DNA from: Geminicoccus harenae
GTDB lineage: Bacteria; Pseudomonadota; Alphaproteobacteria; Geminicoccales; Geminicoccaceae
DNA: 64,000 nucleotides
Direction of reading: 5' to 3'
Assembly (NCBI RefSeq): GCF_019800005.1
Contig: NZ_JABGCL010000008.1
Coordinates: 124,001-188,000, forward strand
Part shown: positions 17,860 through 28,228 of the stretch, in pieces
Layout of the letters: every line of letters begins with the position of its first letter
Position numbering within the stretch: the first letter of the stretch is position 1
The notes under the pieces: model-generated
Told to the model about the DNA's origin: nothing
The model's database searches: none
What the model saw: the letters and a program-made list of their open reading frames with translations, nothing else
Position numbers and translations under genes: made by a program

Positions 17860-18294
17860 TCAGATCGTCAGGAAGCGCGCCATCCGGCCACCGAACGGAT
17901 TGACGAACATCACCCCGCCGAGCATCCGGCCATCCTGCAGGTCCTCGCTCAGCAGGACCGCCACCTCCATCCGATCGCACACCGCCCAGATCAGCGCGTC
18001 CCAAAGCGACAGCCGATGCCTTGCAACCGCTTCCATCGCGCGTGTGAGGTCGTCCGGCCGGTATGGCTCGACCGTGGCGAGTTCCAGGTAGGTGCCGATC
18101 CTGCTGGCCAGTTCCTGCGGCGCCATGCCGGCCTTGCGGCGCAGCACATGATGCAGCTCGGCCAGGGTCTGCAGCGGGAGGAACAGGCGCTGCTCGGTCA
18201 GCAGGATCTCGACGATCGCCGCAGCCCTGAAATGACGCGGATCATCCGACCGCCGCGCTGCATAGACGAGGACGTTGGTGTCGACCCCGATCAA
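17860..18294 (-). CDS. PIN-domain toxin (VapC-like)
   Basis: 144 residues. The four acidic residues of PIN ribonucleases are in place: Asp5 (GVDTNVLVYA), Glu46 (LAELHHVL), Asp99 (LSLWDALIWA) and Asp118 (SEDLQDG). Such toxins cut RNA, often tRNA. The start is TTG at 18294, overlapping the antitoxin stop (TTGA), so its synthesis depends on translation of the antitoxin, the usual order antitoxin then toxin. Confidence 0.88.
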   Translation of the reverse strand: MIGVDTNVLVYAARRSDDPRHFRAAAIVEILLTEQRLFLPLQTLAELHHVLRRKAGMAPQELASRIGTYLELATVEPYRPDDLTRAMEAVARHRLSLWDALIWAVCDRMEVAVLLSEDLQDGRMLGGVMFVNPFGGRMARFLTI

Positions 18295-18542
18295 CGGTCG
18301 TAGATCTCGTCCCGGTTGAACTCGAATGCTTCGGGAAACTCGACGCCTCGACGCAGCCAGCGGATGAACTCGTCGATCCTGGCCTGCCGCTCCGCTTCCG
18401 TGCCACGTGGTTGGGACGAGACCGGCGCCATCTTTGCGATCTCCTGGCCACGTTTAGTGATCACCACCGTTTCACCGGCTGCGACGTCTGCCAGCAGCTT
18501 GGCGAAGTTCTGGTTGGCTTCTCGAGCGCTGACCTTCCGCAT
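18291..18542 (-). CDS. Phd/YefM-type antitoxin
   Basis: 83 residues. The N-terminal KVSAREANQNFAKLLADVAA and GETVVITKRGQEIAKMAPV are the DNA-binding Phd/YefM fold. The C-terminal half (residues 50-83, rich in Glu and Arg) would wrap the PIN toxin. It is preceded by a strong palindrome and promoter, as expected for an autoregulated toxin-antitoxin pair. Confidence 0.9.
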   Translation of the reverse strand: MRKVSAREANQNFAKLLADVAAGETVVITKRGQEIAKMAPVSSQPRGTEAERQARIDEFIRWLRRGVEFPEAFEFNRDEIYDR

Positions 18543-18553
18543 GGTCGACCCCG

Positions 18554-18598
18554 TCCTACATTACCGGCAAATGTAGGACATGAGCCCGGCCTCCACAA
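18554..18598 (-). promoter_or_regulatory. Promoter and operator of the toxin-antitoxin pair
   Basis: On the minus strand TTGTGG (18598-18593) and TACATT (18575-18570) are 17 bases apart. The -10 box lies inside a perfect 9-bp inverted repeat, TCCTACATT (18554-18562) and AATGTAGGA (18570-18578), with a seven-base spacer. A protein bound there would block RNA polymerase. The antitoxin start follows 12 bases after the repeat. Confidence 0.7.
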
Positions 18599-18604
18599 GC
18601 GACA

Positions 18605-18632
18605 ACGGCGCCGGGGTCTTCCCCGGCGCCGT
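18605..18632 (-). terminator. Hairpin ending the pnt operon
   Basis: A perfect 12-bp stem, ACGGCGCCGGGG and CCCCGGCGCCGT, with a four-base loop, begins 28 bases after the pntB stop. A clear T-run is lacking (gttgtcgcttgt follows on the minus strand), so it may act with Rho or as a 3' stabiliser. Confidence 0.65.
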
Positions 18633-18659
18633 CGCCATGCATCGCCAGATGCCGGCCGC

Positions 18660-20078
18660 TCAGTGCCCGCCGCCGCTCATCGCCTTGACGATCGACTCGG
18701 TCATCTTCTTGGCGTCGCCGAACAGCATCATCGTGTTGTCCTGGCTGAACAGCGTGTTCTCGATGCCGGCATAGCCGGCCGCCATCGAGCGCTTCACGAA
18801 GAACACCGCCTTGGCCCGGTCCACGTCGAGCACCGGCATGCCGTAGATCGGCGAGGTCTTGTCGGTCTTGGCGGCCGGGTTGGTGATGTCGTTGGCGCCG
18901 ATCACGTAGGCCACGTCGGCCTGACCGAACTCGCTGTTGATGTCGTCCATCTCGAAGACGACGTCGTAGGGGATGTTGGCCTCGGCCAGCAGCACGTTCA
19001 TGTGGCCGGGCATGCGGCCCGCCACCGGGTGGATCGCGAACTTGACCTCCACGCCCTCCTTGGTGAGCGCGTCGTAGAGCTCGCGCACCGAGTGCTGGGC
19101 CTGGGCCACCGCCATGCCGTAGCCTGGCACGATGATGACCTTCTGCGCGTTCTGCATCATGAAGGCGGCGTCCTCGGCAGCACCCGACTTGACCGGCTTC
19201 TGCTCGCCACCGGCAACGGCGGCACCGCCGCTCTCGCCGAACCCGCCCAGGATCACGGAGATGAACGAGCGGTTCATCGCCTTGCACATGATGTAGCTGA
19301 GGATCGCACCCGAGCTGCCGACCAGGGCGCCGGTGATGATCAGCGCCTGGTTGTTCAGGGTGAAGCCGATGCCGGCCGCCGCCCAGCCGGAATAGCTGTT
19401 CAGCATCGACACCACGACCGGCATGTCGGCGCCGCCAATCGGGATGATCAGCAGCACGCCGATCAGGAGCGAGAACAGGATCAGCAGCACGAAGGCGGTG
19501 GTGCTCTGCGCCACGATCAGCCAGATCAGCAGCAGCAGGATGGCCACGCCGATCGCGATGTTGATGAGGTGGCGGGCCGGCAGCATGATCGGCGCCGAGC
19601 CCATGATCGCCTGCAGCTTGGCAAAGGCGATGATCGAGCCGGTGAAGGTGATGGCACCGACTACCGCACCCAGGCCCATCTCGACGAGCGACAGGCCCTT
19701 GATCGTGTCGGTGGTGCCCGGCACCAGGATGTGGAAGGCCTCGGGGCTGGCAAACGCACCGGCGGCGACGAACACCGCGGCCAGGCCCACCAGGGAGTGG
19801 AAGGCCGCGACCAGCTGCGGCATCGCAGTCATCGCCACGGTGCGGGCGATGTAGAAGCCGGCGCCACCGCCGATCACCAGCGCTGCGGCGATCAGCACGT
19901 AGGCCAGGACGGATGGCTGCTGCAGGGACAGGAGCGTGATGACGATCGCCAGGCCCATGCCCAGGATGCCGGCCTGCAGGCCGCGCTGGGAGGTGGCCGG
20001 CGAGGACAGTCCGCGCAGGCTGACGATGAAGCAGACCGCGGCGATCAGGTAGCCAATGGCGGCGAGGTTGGGGCTCAT
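18660..20078 (-). CDS. pntB: Proton-translocating NAD(P) transhydrogenase, beta subunit
   Basis: 472 residues. The first half is membrane-spanning (about eight or nine helices); the C-terminal part from about residue 290 is the NADP-binding domain dIII, with VIIVPGYGMAVAQAQH and VGRMPGHMNVLLAEA-like loops (residue before is Ala here) and FEMDDINSEFGQADVAYVIGANDITNPA split around the nucleotide site. Drives NADPH formation from NADH using the proton gradient. Last gene of the three-gene pnt operon, 11 bases after pntAB. Confidence 0.96.
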   Translation of the reverse strand: MSPNLAAIGYLIAAVCFIVSLRGLSSPATSQRGLQAGILGMGLAIVITLLSLQQPSVLAYVLIAAALVIGGGAGFYIARTVAMTAMPQLVAAFHSLVGLAAVFVAAGAFASPEAFHILVPGTTDTIKGLSLVEMGLGAVVGAITFTGSIIAFAKLQAIMGSAPIMLPARHLINIAIGVAILLLLIWLIVAQSTTAFVLLILFSLLIGVLLIIPIGGADMPVVVSMLNSYSGWAAAGIGFTLNNQALIITGALVGSSGAILSYIMCKAMNRSFISVILGGFGESGGAAVAGGEQKPVKSGAAEDAAFMMQNAQKVIIVPGYGMAVAQAQHSVRELYDALTKEGVEVKFAIHPVAGRMPGHMNVLLAEANIPYDVVFEMDDINSEFGQADVAYVIGANDITNPAAKTDKTSPIYGMPVLDVDRAKAVFFVKRSMAAGYAGIENTLFSQDNTMMLFGDAKKMTESIVKAMSGGGH

Positions 20079-20089
20079 CCGGGCACTCC

Positions 20090-20377
20090 TCAGCCGCGCT
20101 TCTTGAACATGGCGAGCATCCGGTGGGTCACCGCGAAGCCGCCGAAGATGTTCACCGCCGCCAGAACCACGGCGATGAAGCCGAACACCAGGGCGATGGT
20201 ACTGCCGGAGCCCATGGCCACCAGGGCGCCCACGATGATCACCGAGCTGATCGCGTTGGTGACCGCCATGAGCGGCGTATGCAGCGCGGGGGTGACCGAC
20301 CAGACCACGTAGTAGCCGACGAAGATCGCCAGCACGAAGATGATCAGGTTGAAGACGCTGTGATCGATCAGTTCCAT
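20090..20377 (-). CDS. pntAB: NAD(P) transhydrogenase, alpha subunit part 2 (membrane)
   Basis: 95 residues, three or four helices ([58 protein letters not shown]). This is the membrane part that is fused to the NAD-binding part in E. coli PntA but separate in Rhodospirillum and relatives. Ends in FKKRG. Start at 20377, preceded by GGAGAAGAG. Confidence 0.94.
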   Translation of the reverse strand: MELIDHSVFNLIIFVLAIFVGYYVVWSVTPALHTPLMAVTNAISSVIIVGALVAMGSGSTIALVFGFIAVVLAAVNIFGGFAVTHRMLAMFKKRG

Positions 20378-20397
20378 GTTCTCTTCTCCAGCGTCGT

Positions 20398-21522
20398 TCA
20401 GGCGGCCTGGAACGCGTCGTGGACCACGGCACCATTCGCATCGGTGAGCTGGGTGCCCTTGATCAGCTCGTCCTCGCGGTTGATGACCAGCCCCTTGGTC
20501 TCGGTGTCGACCAGGAGGGTCACGAAGTTCAGGAGGTTGCGGGCATAGAGGGTCGAGGCGGCCGGCGCTAGGCGGGAAGCCACGTTCGGGTTGCCCACGA
20601 TCTTCACGCCGTTCTTCTCCACCACCTCGCCTACCGCCGAGCCCGCGACATTGCCGCCGGTCTCCACCGCCAGGTCCACGATCACCGAGCCCGGCTTCAT
20701 CGAAGCCACCATCGCCTCGGTCACCAGGACCGGTGCCTTGCGGCCCGGGATCAGGGCGGTGGTGATCACGATGTCCTGGTTCCTGATGTGCTCGGCAATC
20801 ACTTCCTGCTGCTTGGCCTGCTCCTCGGCCGTGAGTGCGCGGGCATAGCCGCCGGCGGTGGCGGCACCCTCGGGGATGAAGCCCACGAACTTGGCACCCA
20901 GGGAGGCAATCTCCTCCTTGGCGGCCGGGCGCACGTCGGTGGCGGTGACCACGGCACCCAGGCGCCGTGCGGTCGCGATCGCCTGCAGGCCGGCCACACC
21001 AGCCCCCATGATGAAGACCTTGGCGGCGGTGACCGTGCCGGCCGCGGTCATCATCATCGGCATCACGCGGGCATAATGCTCCAGCGCATCGAGCACCGCC
21101 TTGTAGCCGGCGAGGTTGGCCTGGCTGGACAGGACGTCCATCGCCTGGCCGCGCGTGGTGCGCGGCAGGAGCTCCAGGGCGAAGGCCGCGACCTTCTTCC
21201 CCGCATAGGCCTGCACCTGGTCCTTGTTCATGTAGGGGTCGAGCTGACCCACCAGGACCTGGCCCGGGCGGAGCAGCGCCATCTCGCGCTCGTCCGGCCG
21301 CTTGACCTTCAGCACGATGTCGGCGGCGAACACGGCGGCCGCATCCGGCACGATCGTGGCCCCGGCATCGGCGAACAGCTGGTCGGCGATCTCGCAACTG
21401 GCACCGGCACCGGCCTCGACCAGCACGTCGACCCCGAGCGCCTTCAGCTTTCTTACCGTCTCTGGTGTCGCCGCGACACGACGCTCGTGCGCGGCGCGCT
21501 CCTTCGGCACCCCGATCTGCAT
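20398..21522 (-). CDS. pntAA: NAD(P) transhydrogenase, alpha subunit part 1 (NAD-binding)
   Basis: 374 residues, soluble. Starts [20 protein letters not shown], the typical N terminus shared with alanine dehydrogenase; the NAD site is [22 protein letters not shown] near residue 170, and the mobile-loop region lies in [16 protein letters not shown]. Forms the peripheral dI dimer that exchanges hydride with dIII of PntB. First gene of the operon; the next gene is 20 bases on. Confidence 0.96.
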   Translation of the reverse strand: MQIGVPKERAAHERRVAATPETVRKLKALGVDVLVEAGAGASCEIADQLFADAGATIVPDAAAVFAADIVLKVKRPDEREMALLRPGQVLVGQLDPYMNKDQVQAYAGKKVAAFALELLPRTTRGQAMDVLSSQANLAGYKAVLDALEHYARVMPMMMTAAGTVTAAKVFIMGAGVAGLQAIATARRLGAVVTATDVRPAAKEEIASLGAKFVGFIPEGAATAGGYARALTAEEQAKQQEVIAEHIRNQDIVITTALIPGRKAPVLVTEAMVASMKPGSVIVDLAVETGGNVAGSAVGEVVEKNGVKIVGNPNVASRLAPAASTLYARNLLNFVTLLVDTETKGLVINREDELIKGTQLTDANGAVVHDAFQAA

Positions 21523-21688
21523 TGGACGCTCTTCCCGCCGAGAGTTGATCGGGCGCTACGATGTCGCACCCAGGGCGCCTTAGGGAAGCGAAACCGATCC
21601 GGCAAGTGGGCAGATGCACCCGGCCGGCACGGCAGGCGGCCGCAGCCGGCCTCCTCCTGCCGGTCCGGGGTGCTCCCGCCGGCGGTGG

Positions 21689-23092
21689 TCAGCGCCGCAC
21701 GGACGCCAGCCGGTCCAGCAGCGCCGCGTGGGTGGCGATGCCGCGGCGGAGGCAGATCAGGTCGAACTTCTCGTTCGGGCTGTGCACCCGGTCGTCATCC
21801 AGGCCGAAGCCCACCAGCAGCGTGTCCATGCCCAGGATCTCGCGGATGCTGCCGACCACCGGGATCGAGCCGCCGCAGCCCATCAGCACCGGCTCCCGGC
21901 CGAACACCTGCCGGATTCCGGCGCGCGCCGCCTCGATCCAGGGCCCCTCGGTCGGCACGGTGATGCCGGGCGAGGAGCCGAAATCCTGGAAGGTCAGGCG
22001 GCAGTCGGGCGGCAGCCGGTCCACCACGAACTGGCGGATCGCCGGCGCGATCCGCTCCCAGTGCTGCCCTGGCACCAGCCGCGCGCTGATCTTGGCGGAC
22101 GCCTTGGCCGGGATCACGGTCTTGGTGCCGTCGCCGGTATAGCCGCCCCAGATCCCGTTGATGTCCAGGGTCGGCCTGGTCCAGTTGCGCTCCAGGAAGG
22201 AGCGGCCGCGCTCGCCATGGGGGCCGGTGAGGCCGACCGCACCCAGGAACTCGGCCTCGGTGACCGGGAAGTCCCGCCAGGAGGCCAGTACCGCCGGCGA
22301 AGGTTCCTCGATGCCGTCATAGAAGCCGGGGATGGTGACCCGCCCGTCGGCGTCGGTCATCTCGGCCAGGATCCGCACCAGCAGGTTGTTCGGGTTGACC
22401 GCGACCCCGCCATACATGCCGGAATGGAGATCCATGGCGGGCCCGTGCACCGTGACCTCCACATAGGCCAGGCCGCGCAGCGAGGTGGTGATGGCGGGCT
22501 GGTCAGGAGAGACCATGCCGGTGTCCGAGATCAGACACAGATCGGCCCGCAGCTCGTCCCGGTTGGCCCGCATGAACGGTTCGAGCGACGGCGAGGAACC
22601 CTCCTCCTCGCCCTCGACGAACACGGTCACCCGGCAGGGCAGCGTGCCGTGCACCTGCATCCAGGCGCGGAACGCCTCGACGAAGGTCATCACCTGACCC
22701 TTGTCGTCCACGGCACCCCGCGCGACCACCCGCTCCGCCCCCGGCGCCCCCACCACGGTCGGCTCGAAGGGCGGGCTGTCCCACAGCTCGACGGGATCCA
22801 CCGGCTGGACGTCGTAGTGGCCATAATAGAGCAGATGCGGCACGTCCGCGCCCGGCGGGCCGGGATGGTGAGCCACCACCATCGGCATGCCCGGCGTCTG
22901 CCGAAGCCCTGCCTCGAACCCGATCGCGCCCAGCTCCGCCGCCAGCCAGGCGGCGCAGTCGCGGCTGGCCGCATGATAGGCCGGGTCGGTGGCGATCGAG
23001 GGGAAGCGCAGGAACTGCTTGAGCCGCTCCAGCGCCGCCGGGAACTGCCGATCCACCTCGGCCAGGACGGGGGCGAGTTCGAGCTGGGTCAC
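21689..23092 (-). CDS. M20-family metallopeptidase (dipeptidase type)
   Basis: 467 residues. The zinc-binding motifs are YYGHYDVQPVDP (first His and Asp), ARGAVDDKGQ (bridging Asp) and VEGEEEGSSPS (catalytic Glu and metal Glu), with DTGM and an HSPNEKF motif at the C-terminal end. Resembles the carnosinase-like dipeptidases of the M20 clan, including the dimerisation lid domain (DLHSGMYGGVAVNPNNLL). No signal peptide, so probably cytosolic. Start taken as GTG 23092, since the frame further upstream has no family sequence; this start lacks a strong ribosome site. Confidence 0.87.
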   Translation of the reverse strand: MTQLELAPVLAEVDRQFPAALERLKQFLRFPSIATDPAYHAASRDCAAWLAAELGAIGFEAGLRQTPGMPMVVAHHPGPPGADVPHLLYYGHYDVQPVDPVELWDSPPFEPTVVGAPGAERVVARGAVDDKGQVMTFVEAFRAWMQVHGTLPCRVTVFVEGEEEGSSPSLEPFMRANRDELRADLCLISDTGMVSPDQPAITTSLRGLAYVEVTVHGPAMDLHSGMYGGVAVNPNNLLVRILAEMTDADGRVTIPGFYDGIEEPSPAVLASWRDFPVTEAEFLGAVGLTGPHGERGRSFLERNWTRPTLDINGIWGGYTGDGTKTVIPAKASAKISARLVPGQHWERIAPAIRQFVVDRLPPDCRLTFQDFGSSPGITVPTEGPWIEAARAGIRQVFGREPVLMGCGGSIPVVGSIREILGMDTLLVGFGLDDDRVHSPNEKFDLICLRRGIATHAALLDRLASVRR

Positions 23093-23428
23093 GGGATCGG
23101 CTACTCCGGCAGCGGTCAGATTGTGGCTGGCTGCTACCAGCCTGCGCGAGGCGCGACCAGGGGCGAGACGGGCTCCCCGGGATCGGCCCGCATGTCTTTC
23201 CGGAAGTAACCGGAACGACGAAAACAGAACATACCTGTCACCTCGGGTCCCAGGTTGGTATGGCCGGGCGAAAGGCCGACGCTTCCGGCAATAACCCGCA
23301 TACTCCGGCATGCTTGCCGGATGACTGCGTTGCATCGTCCGGGTGGTTCAGCTTGTGAATGGTAACGGTTGATCTTGCCTGCCAGCCGTTTCACCTTGCC
23401 AGCCACTGGCCGGCTTTTCCTGGAAAAG

Positions 23429-23710
23429 CTAGATCTTGAACGTTTTATGTCGCAGGAAATAGTTGATCAGCCGTTCAAAATCGGAGATTGTGCGCGTGCC
23501 GACAGATTGGCACTCAAAAAGGTGATAGTTACGTACGGCCGTCCCCAGGTCAGGTCGCCCGCGATGAAGTTCGTCGCTGACGCCTTGCCCTCGTGACGAA
23601 GATACGGATCGCATCGGACGTTCAGGAGCCGTTTCCTCAAGATTGATGAGCCGAAGAATTACTTCGGATCGATCCCCGAGGTCCTGCGTCTGCGCGAGAC
23701 AAATCCTCAT
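23429..23710 (-). CDS. Doubtful hypothetical ORF in the AT-richer stretch
   Basis: 93 codons from ATG 23710 (MRICLAQTQDLGDRSEVILR...) to TAG. Not recognised. No obvious ribosome-binding site; the residues are polar with one Leu/Phe-rich C-terminal helix. Could be the truncated end of an acquired gene, or chance in a region of lower G+C where long open frames are less expected, which is the only point in its favour. Confidence 0.25.
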   Translation of the reverse strand: MRICLAQTQDLGDRSEVILRLINLEETAPERPMRSVSSSRGQGVSDELHRGRPDLGTAVRNYHLFECQSVGTRTISDFERLINYFLRHKTFKI

Positions 23711-23816
23711 GAATATGTGCTGCGTGCGATACTAGATTTTTAGCCGGCGCCTGTTTTGCGTCGCAGTTGTATGGTCAGCCGCCACTGGCTCGCACAGTGG
23801 GTCAGGCTGGATGGAC

Positions 23817-23846
23817 GGGCAGCCGGGCAACCGGCTGCCCGTTTTT
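23817..23846 (+). terminator. Strong Rho-independent terminator with no gene in front
   Basis: A perfect 10-bp stem, GGGCAGCCGG and CCGGCTGCCC, closed by a GCAA loop and followed by GTTTTTCTT. Direction is plus. No protein gene on the plus strand lies within the 725 bases upstream, so it may end a small RNA. Confidence 0.8.
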
Positions 23847-23928
23847 CTTGGGAGCACCCGCTTCCCAGGCAGGGCTATGCCGTGGTCATTCCCGCCTGGA
23901 AGACATCGGCCCCTCCGAGGAGACGACC

Positions 23929-24285
23929 ATGCACCGGCGCGTGACGATCGCCATGCTCGCGGGCGTGTTGGCGGGATGCGCAGCAGCACCTCCAGGCCGG
24001 GACGTCCCGGCGGGCTTCGACCCCAACGCCCTGCTGACGATCGAGGCCCCGGTGGCGGAGGTGACCTATCGCCCGCCCGAGCTCGTGGTCGTGCTGGCTG
24101 CGCAGGAGCAGAGCTGGCGCTGCCTGCTGGACTCGCCCGCGGCCCTGGCCGCGCAGGGCCTGACGGAGGCGCAGCTCGCCCCCGGCACCCCGGTGGTGGT
24201 GGCTGGCCACCCGAGCCTCACCGACCCGCACCTGCTCGAGGTCACGGTGATCACCGTGGACGGCCAGACCTTCGAGCTGCGCTGA
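23929..24285 (+). CDS. DUF6152-like lipoprotein
   Basis: 118 residues. A lipobox LAGC (cleavage before Cys16) follows a short hydrophobic signal, so it should be anchored in the envelope. The mature part EVTYRPPELVVVL...W.CLLDSPAALAAQGLT, LAPGTPVVVAGHPS and VITVDGQTFEL follows the pattern of DUF6152 proteins (W...L-G.P..L...G.....L.PG..V.V.G.P). GAGGAG lies six bases before ATG 23929. Function of the family is not established. Convergent with the aminotransferase gene. Confidence 0.65.
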   Translation: MHRRVTIAMLAGVLAGCAAAPPGRDVPAGFDPNALLTIEAPVAEVTYRPPELVVVLAAQEQSWRCLLDSPAALAAQGLTEAQLAPGTPVVVAGHPSLTDPHLLEVTVITVDGQTFELR

Positions 24286-24325
24286 GCGCGCTCGGGATCG
24301 AGCAGCACTCAGGCACAGGTATCCG

Positions 24326-25276
24326 TCAGAACGGCCGGGACGGCGCGCTCGGGTCGAGATGGCGGCGGTACTGCGCCACCCAGTCGAAATCGACCAGCCG
24401 GCAATAGGCGTCCGCCAGCCGGCGCGTGACCGGCCCCCAGACCTGCCCCTTGGGCCCGATCTCCACGCCGTTCACCCGGCTGGCCGGGCAGAGGCAGAGC
24501 GAGGTCGAGGTGATGAACACCTCGTCGGCATTATAGGCGTCGTAGAGGTCGATATCCGCCTCCTCCAGCCGCAGCCCCTCGGACCTCGCCAAGTCGATTA
24601 CGGTCTGCCGCGACACGCCGGGCAGCACGTAGCGCTCGTGCGGGGTCAGGATCACCCCGTCCTTGACCACGAAGATGTTGGAGCCCAGGCCCTCGGACAG
24701 GTTGCCGTTGATGTCGAGCAGGATCGCCCAGGCCGATGGGTCCATGGCGTGCACTTCCTGGCTCGCCACGATCAGGTTCAGGTAGTTGTGCGACTTGATC
24801 CTGGGGCTCAGGCTTTCCGGCGGGGTGCGCCTCGCGGACGGCACCGCCACCTTGATGCCTTCCTCGTACAGGCTGGCGCGCTGGCGGAACGGCAGCGGCA
24901 TGCATTCCAGCACGATGTTCGGCCCGTGATGGTCGAGATTGTCGCCCTCTACCGGCCGCACGCCCCGACTGATCCGCTGGGCCAGCCAGTAGTCGTCGTC
25001 AGGGCCCAGCAGGTGCCGGTTGCGCTCGAACAGTTCCTCGCTGAGCCGGCACATCTCCTCGGGCCCATAGCCCGGGTCGATCCGCAGATATTTCAGGGAG
25101 CGGTAGAGCCGCTGGACGTGCTCCTTCACCTTGAACAGCTTGTGGCCGAAGCTGCGGGTCATGTCGAAGCAGCCGTCGCCATAGATCCAGCTCGAATCGC
25201 GGAACGGGATCCGCACCTCGCGCTCCGGCATGAACTCGCCGTTGAACCACGCAACCCGCTCGTTCGGCAACGTCAT
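24326..25276 (-). CDS. Class IV aminotransferase (branched-chain / D-amino-acid type)
   Basis: 316 residues. PLP-binding Lys161 lies in SPRIKSHNYLNLI; other fold-IV marks are WFNGEFMPEREVRIPFRDSS at the N terminus, GLGSNIFVVKDGVILTP and the VLPGVSRQTVIDLAR loop that holds the cofactor phosphate. The pattern fits branched-chain-amino-acid, D-amino-acid or R-selective amine transaminases; the substrate motif is not decisive. Start at 25276 because GGGAGGGG precedes it; an upstream ATG (25297) would read through that site. Confidence 0.88.
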   Translation of the reverse strand: MTLPNERVAWFNGEFMPEREVRIPFRDSSWIYGDGCFDMTRSFGHKLFKVKEHVQRLYRSLKYLRIDPGYGPEEMCRLSEELFERNRHLLGPDDDYWLAQRISRGVRPVEGDNLDHHGPNIVLECMPLPFRQRASLYEEGIKVAVPSARRTPPESLSPRIKSHNYLNLIVASQEVHAMDPSAWAILLDINGNLSEGLGSNIFVVKDGVILTPHERYVLPGVSRQTVIDLARSEGLRLEEADIDLYDAYNADEVFITSTSLCLCPASRVNGVEIGPKGQVWGPVTRRLADAYCRLVDFDWVAQYRRHLDPSAPSRPF

Positions 25277-25355
25277 CGCTTCGCCCCTCCCCTGCACCGA
25301 AGGCCATTTGCGACAGCGTAGAAGGACGGGACGGGAAGCGCCAGCGCAGCGAGCC

Positions 25356-26387
<1,032 letters not shown>

Positions 26388-26415
26388 CACTCTCCCCCCG
26401 GCCGCAGCATGGCAC

Positions 26416-27248
<833 letters not shown>

Positions 27249-27252
<4 letters not shown>

Positions 27253-28160
27253 GGTCGCTCCTCCGCCTGGCCGCTGCCGATCCGGGCGAGCGTCAGGTAG
27301 ACCGCGGTGAACAGCGCGATGGTCAGGAACAGGAGGGTCGAGGCGGCCGAGCCGAAGCCCACGTCCTGGAAGTCGACCAGTTGCTGGCGGGCGTAGACCG
27401 ACATGGACATGGTCGCCTGGTTGTTGCCGGTGAGCACGTAGATCGCGTCGAAGATCCGGAGCGCATCGAGCAGGCGGAAGATCACCGCGACCAGGAGGGC
27501 CGGCATCAGGAGCGGCAGGGTGACCTTCCAGAACACCTCCACCGGATGCACCCCGTCGACCTTCGCCGCCTCGTAGCATTCGGTCGGCAGCATCTGCAGG
27601 CCGGCCAGCAGCAGGAGCGCCATGAACGGCGTGGTCTTCCACACATCCACCATGATCACCGCCCAGATGGCGGTATCGGGATTGGCGGTCCAGGCGATGC
27701 CCTGGTCGATGATGCCCAAGAGGATCAGCAGCTCGTTCAGGACGCCGTACACGTCGTTGAGCATCCAGGCCCACATCTGCGCCGAGACGATGGTCGGGAT
27801 CGCCCAGGGGATCAGCACGGCGGTACGCAGGAGGCCGCGGCCGGGCAGGTGGACATTGAGCGCCAGGGCGATGGCCAGCCCCAGCACCGTCTCGATCGAC
27901 ACCGAGACCAGGGCGAAGAACAGCGTGTTCCAGACCGAGCGCCACCAGTCCGGGTCGGTCAGCAGATACTCGAAATTGGCCAGGCCCACGAACCCGGCCG
28001 CACCCATGTCGGAGAGGTTGGCGTCGGTGAAGGCGAACCAGACCGTCCGGCCGAGCGGCCAGGCCGCCACCAGGGCCAGTGCCACCAGCATCGGCGCCAG
28101 GAACAGCCAGGCGGCCCGGGTGCGCGTCCGGGTCAGGCGGGAGATGGTCGGCCCTGCCAT
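27249..28160 (-). CDS. Sugar ABC transporter permease (MalF/UgpA family)
   Basis: 303 residues, six helices, EAA loop YEAAKVDGVHPVEVFWKVTL and the following PLLMPALLVAVIFRLLDALR. N-terminal AWLFLAPMLVALALVAAWPL is typical of the trehalose/maltose (ThuF-like) group. Overlaps the next gene by four bases; 68 bases separate it from the binding-protein gene upstream. Confidence 0.92.
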
Positions 28161-28228
28161 GGCGCCCGCCTACTGCCTGCCAGCGCGGCCGGATGCCCCT
28201 GCCTGCACGGTGCTCCCGGCAGCCGGGC

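Larger units (their letters stand above)
23093..23928. other. Gene-poor, AT-richer intergenic stretch
   Basis: 836 bases without a recognisable gene. From about 23300 to 23760 the G+C content is clearly lower than in the flanks. One minus-strand frame of 93 codons (23429-23710; ends SDFERLINYFLRHKTFKI) and one plus-strand frame of 75 codons (23369-23596) are open but match nothing I know. A strong plus-strand terminator lies at 23817-23846. The stretch could be a horizontally gained remnant or an untranslated RNA locus. Confidence 0.6.

Noticed and set aside
23369..23596. 75-codon plus-strand frame in the AT-richer stretch
   Set aside because: No ribosome-binding site and no recognisable sequence; its stop is 220 bases short of the orphan terminator.
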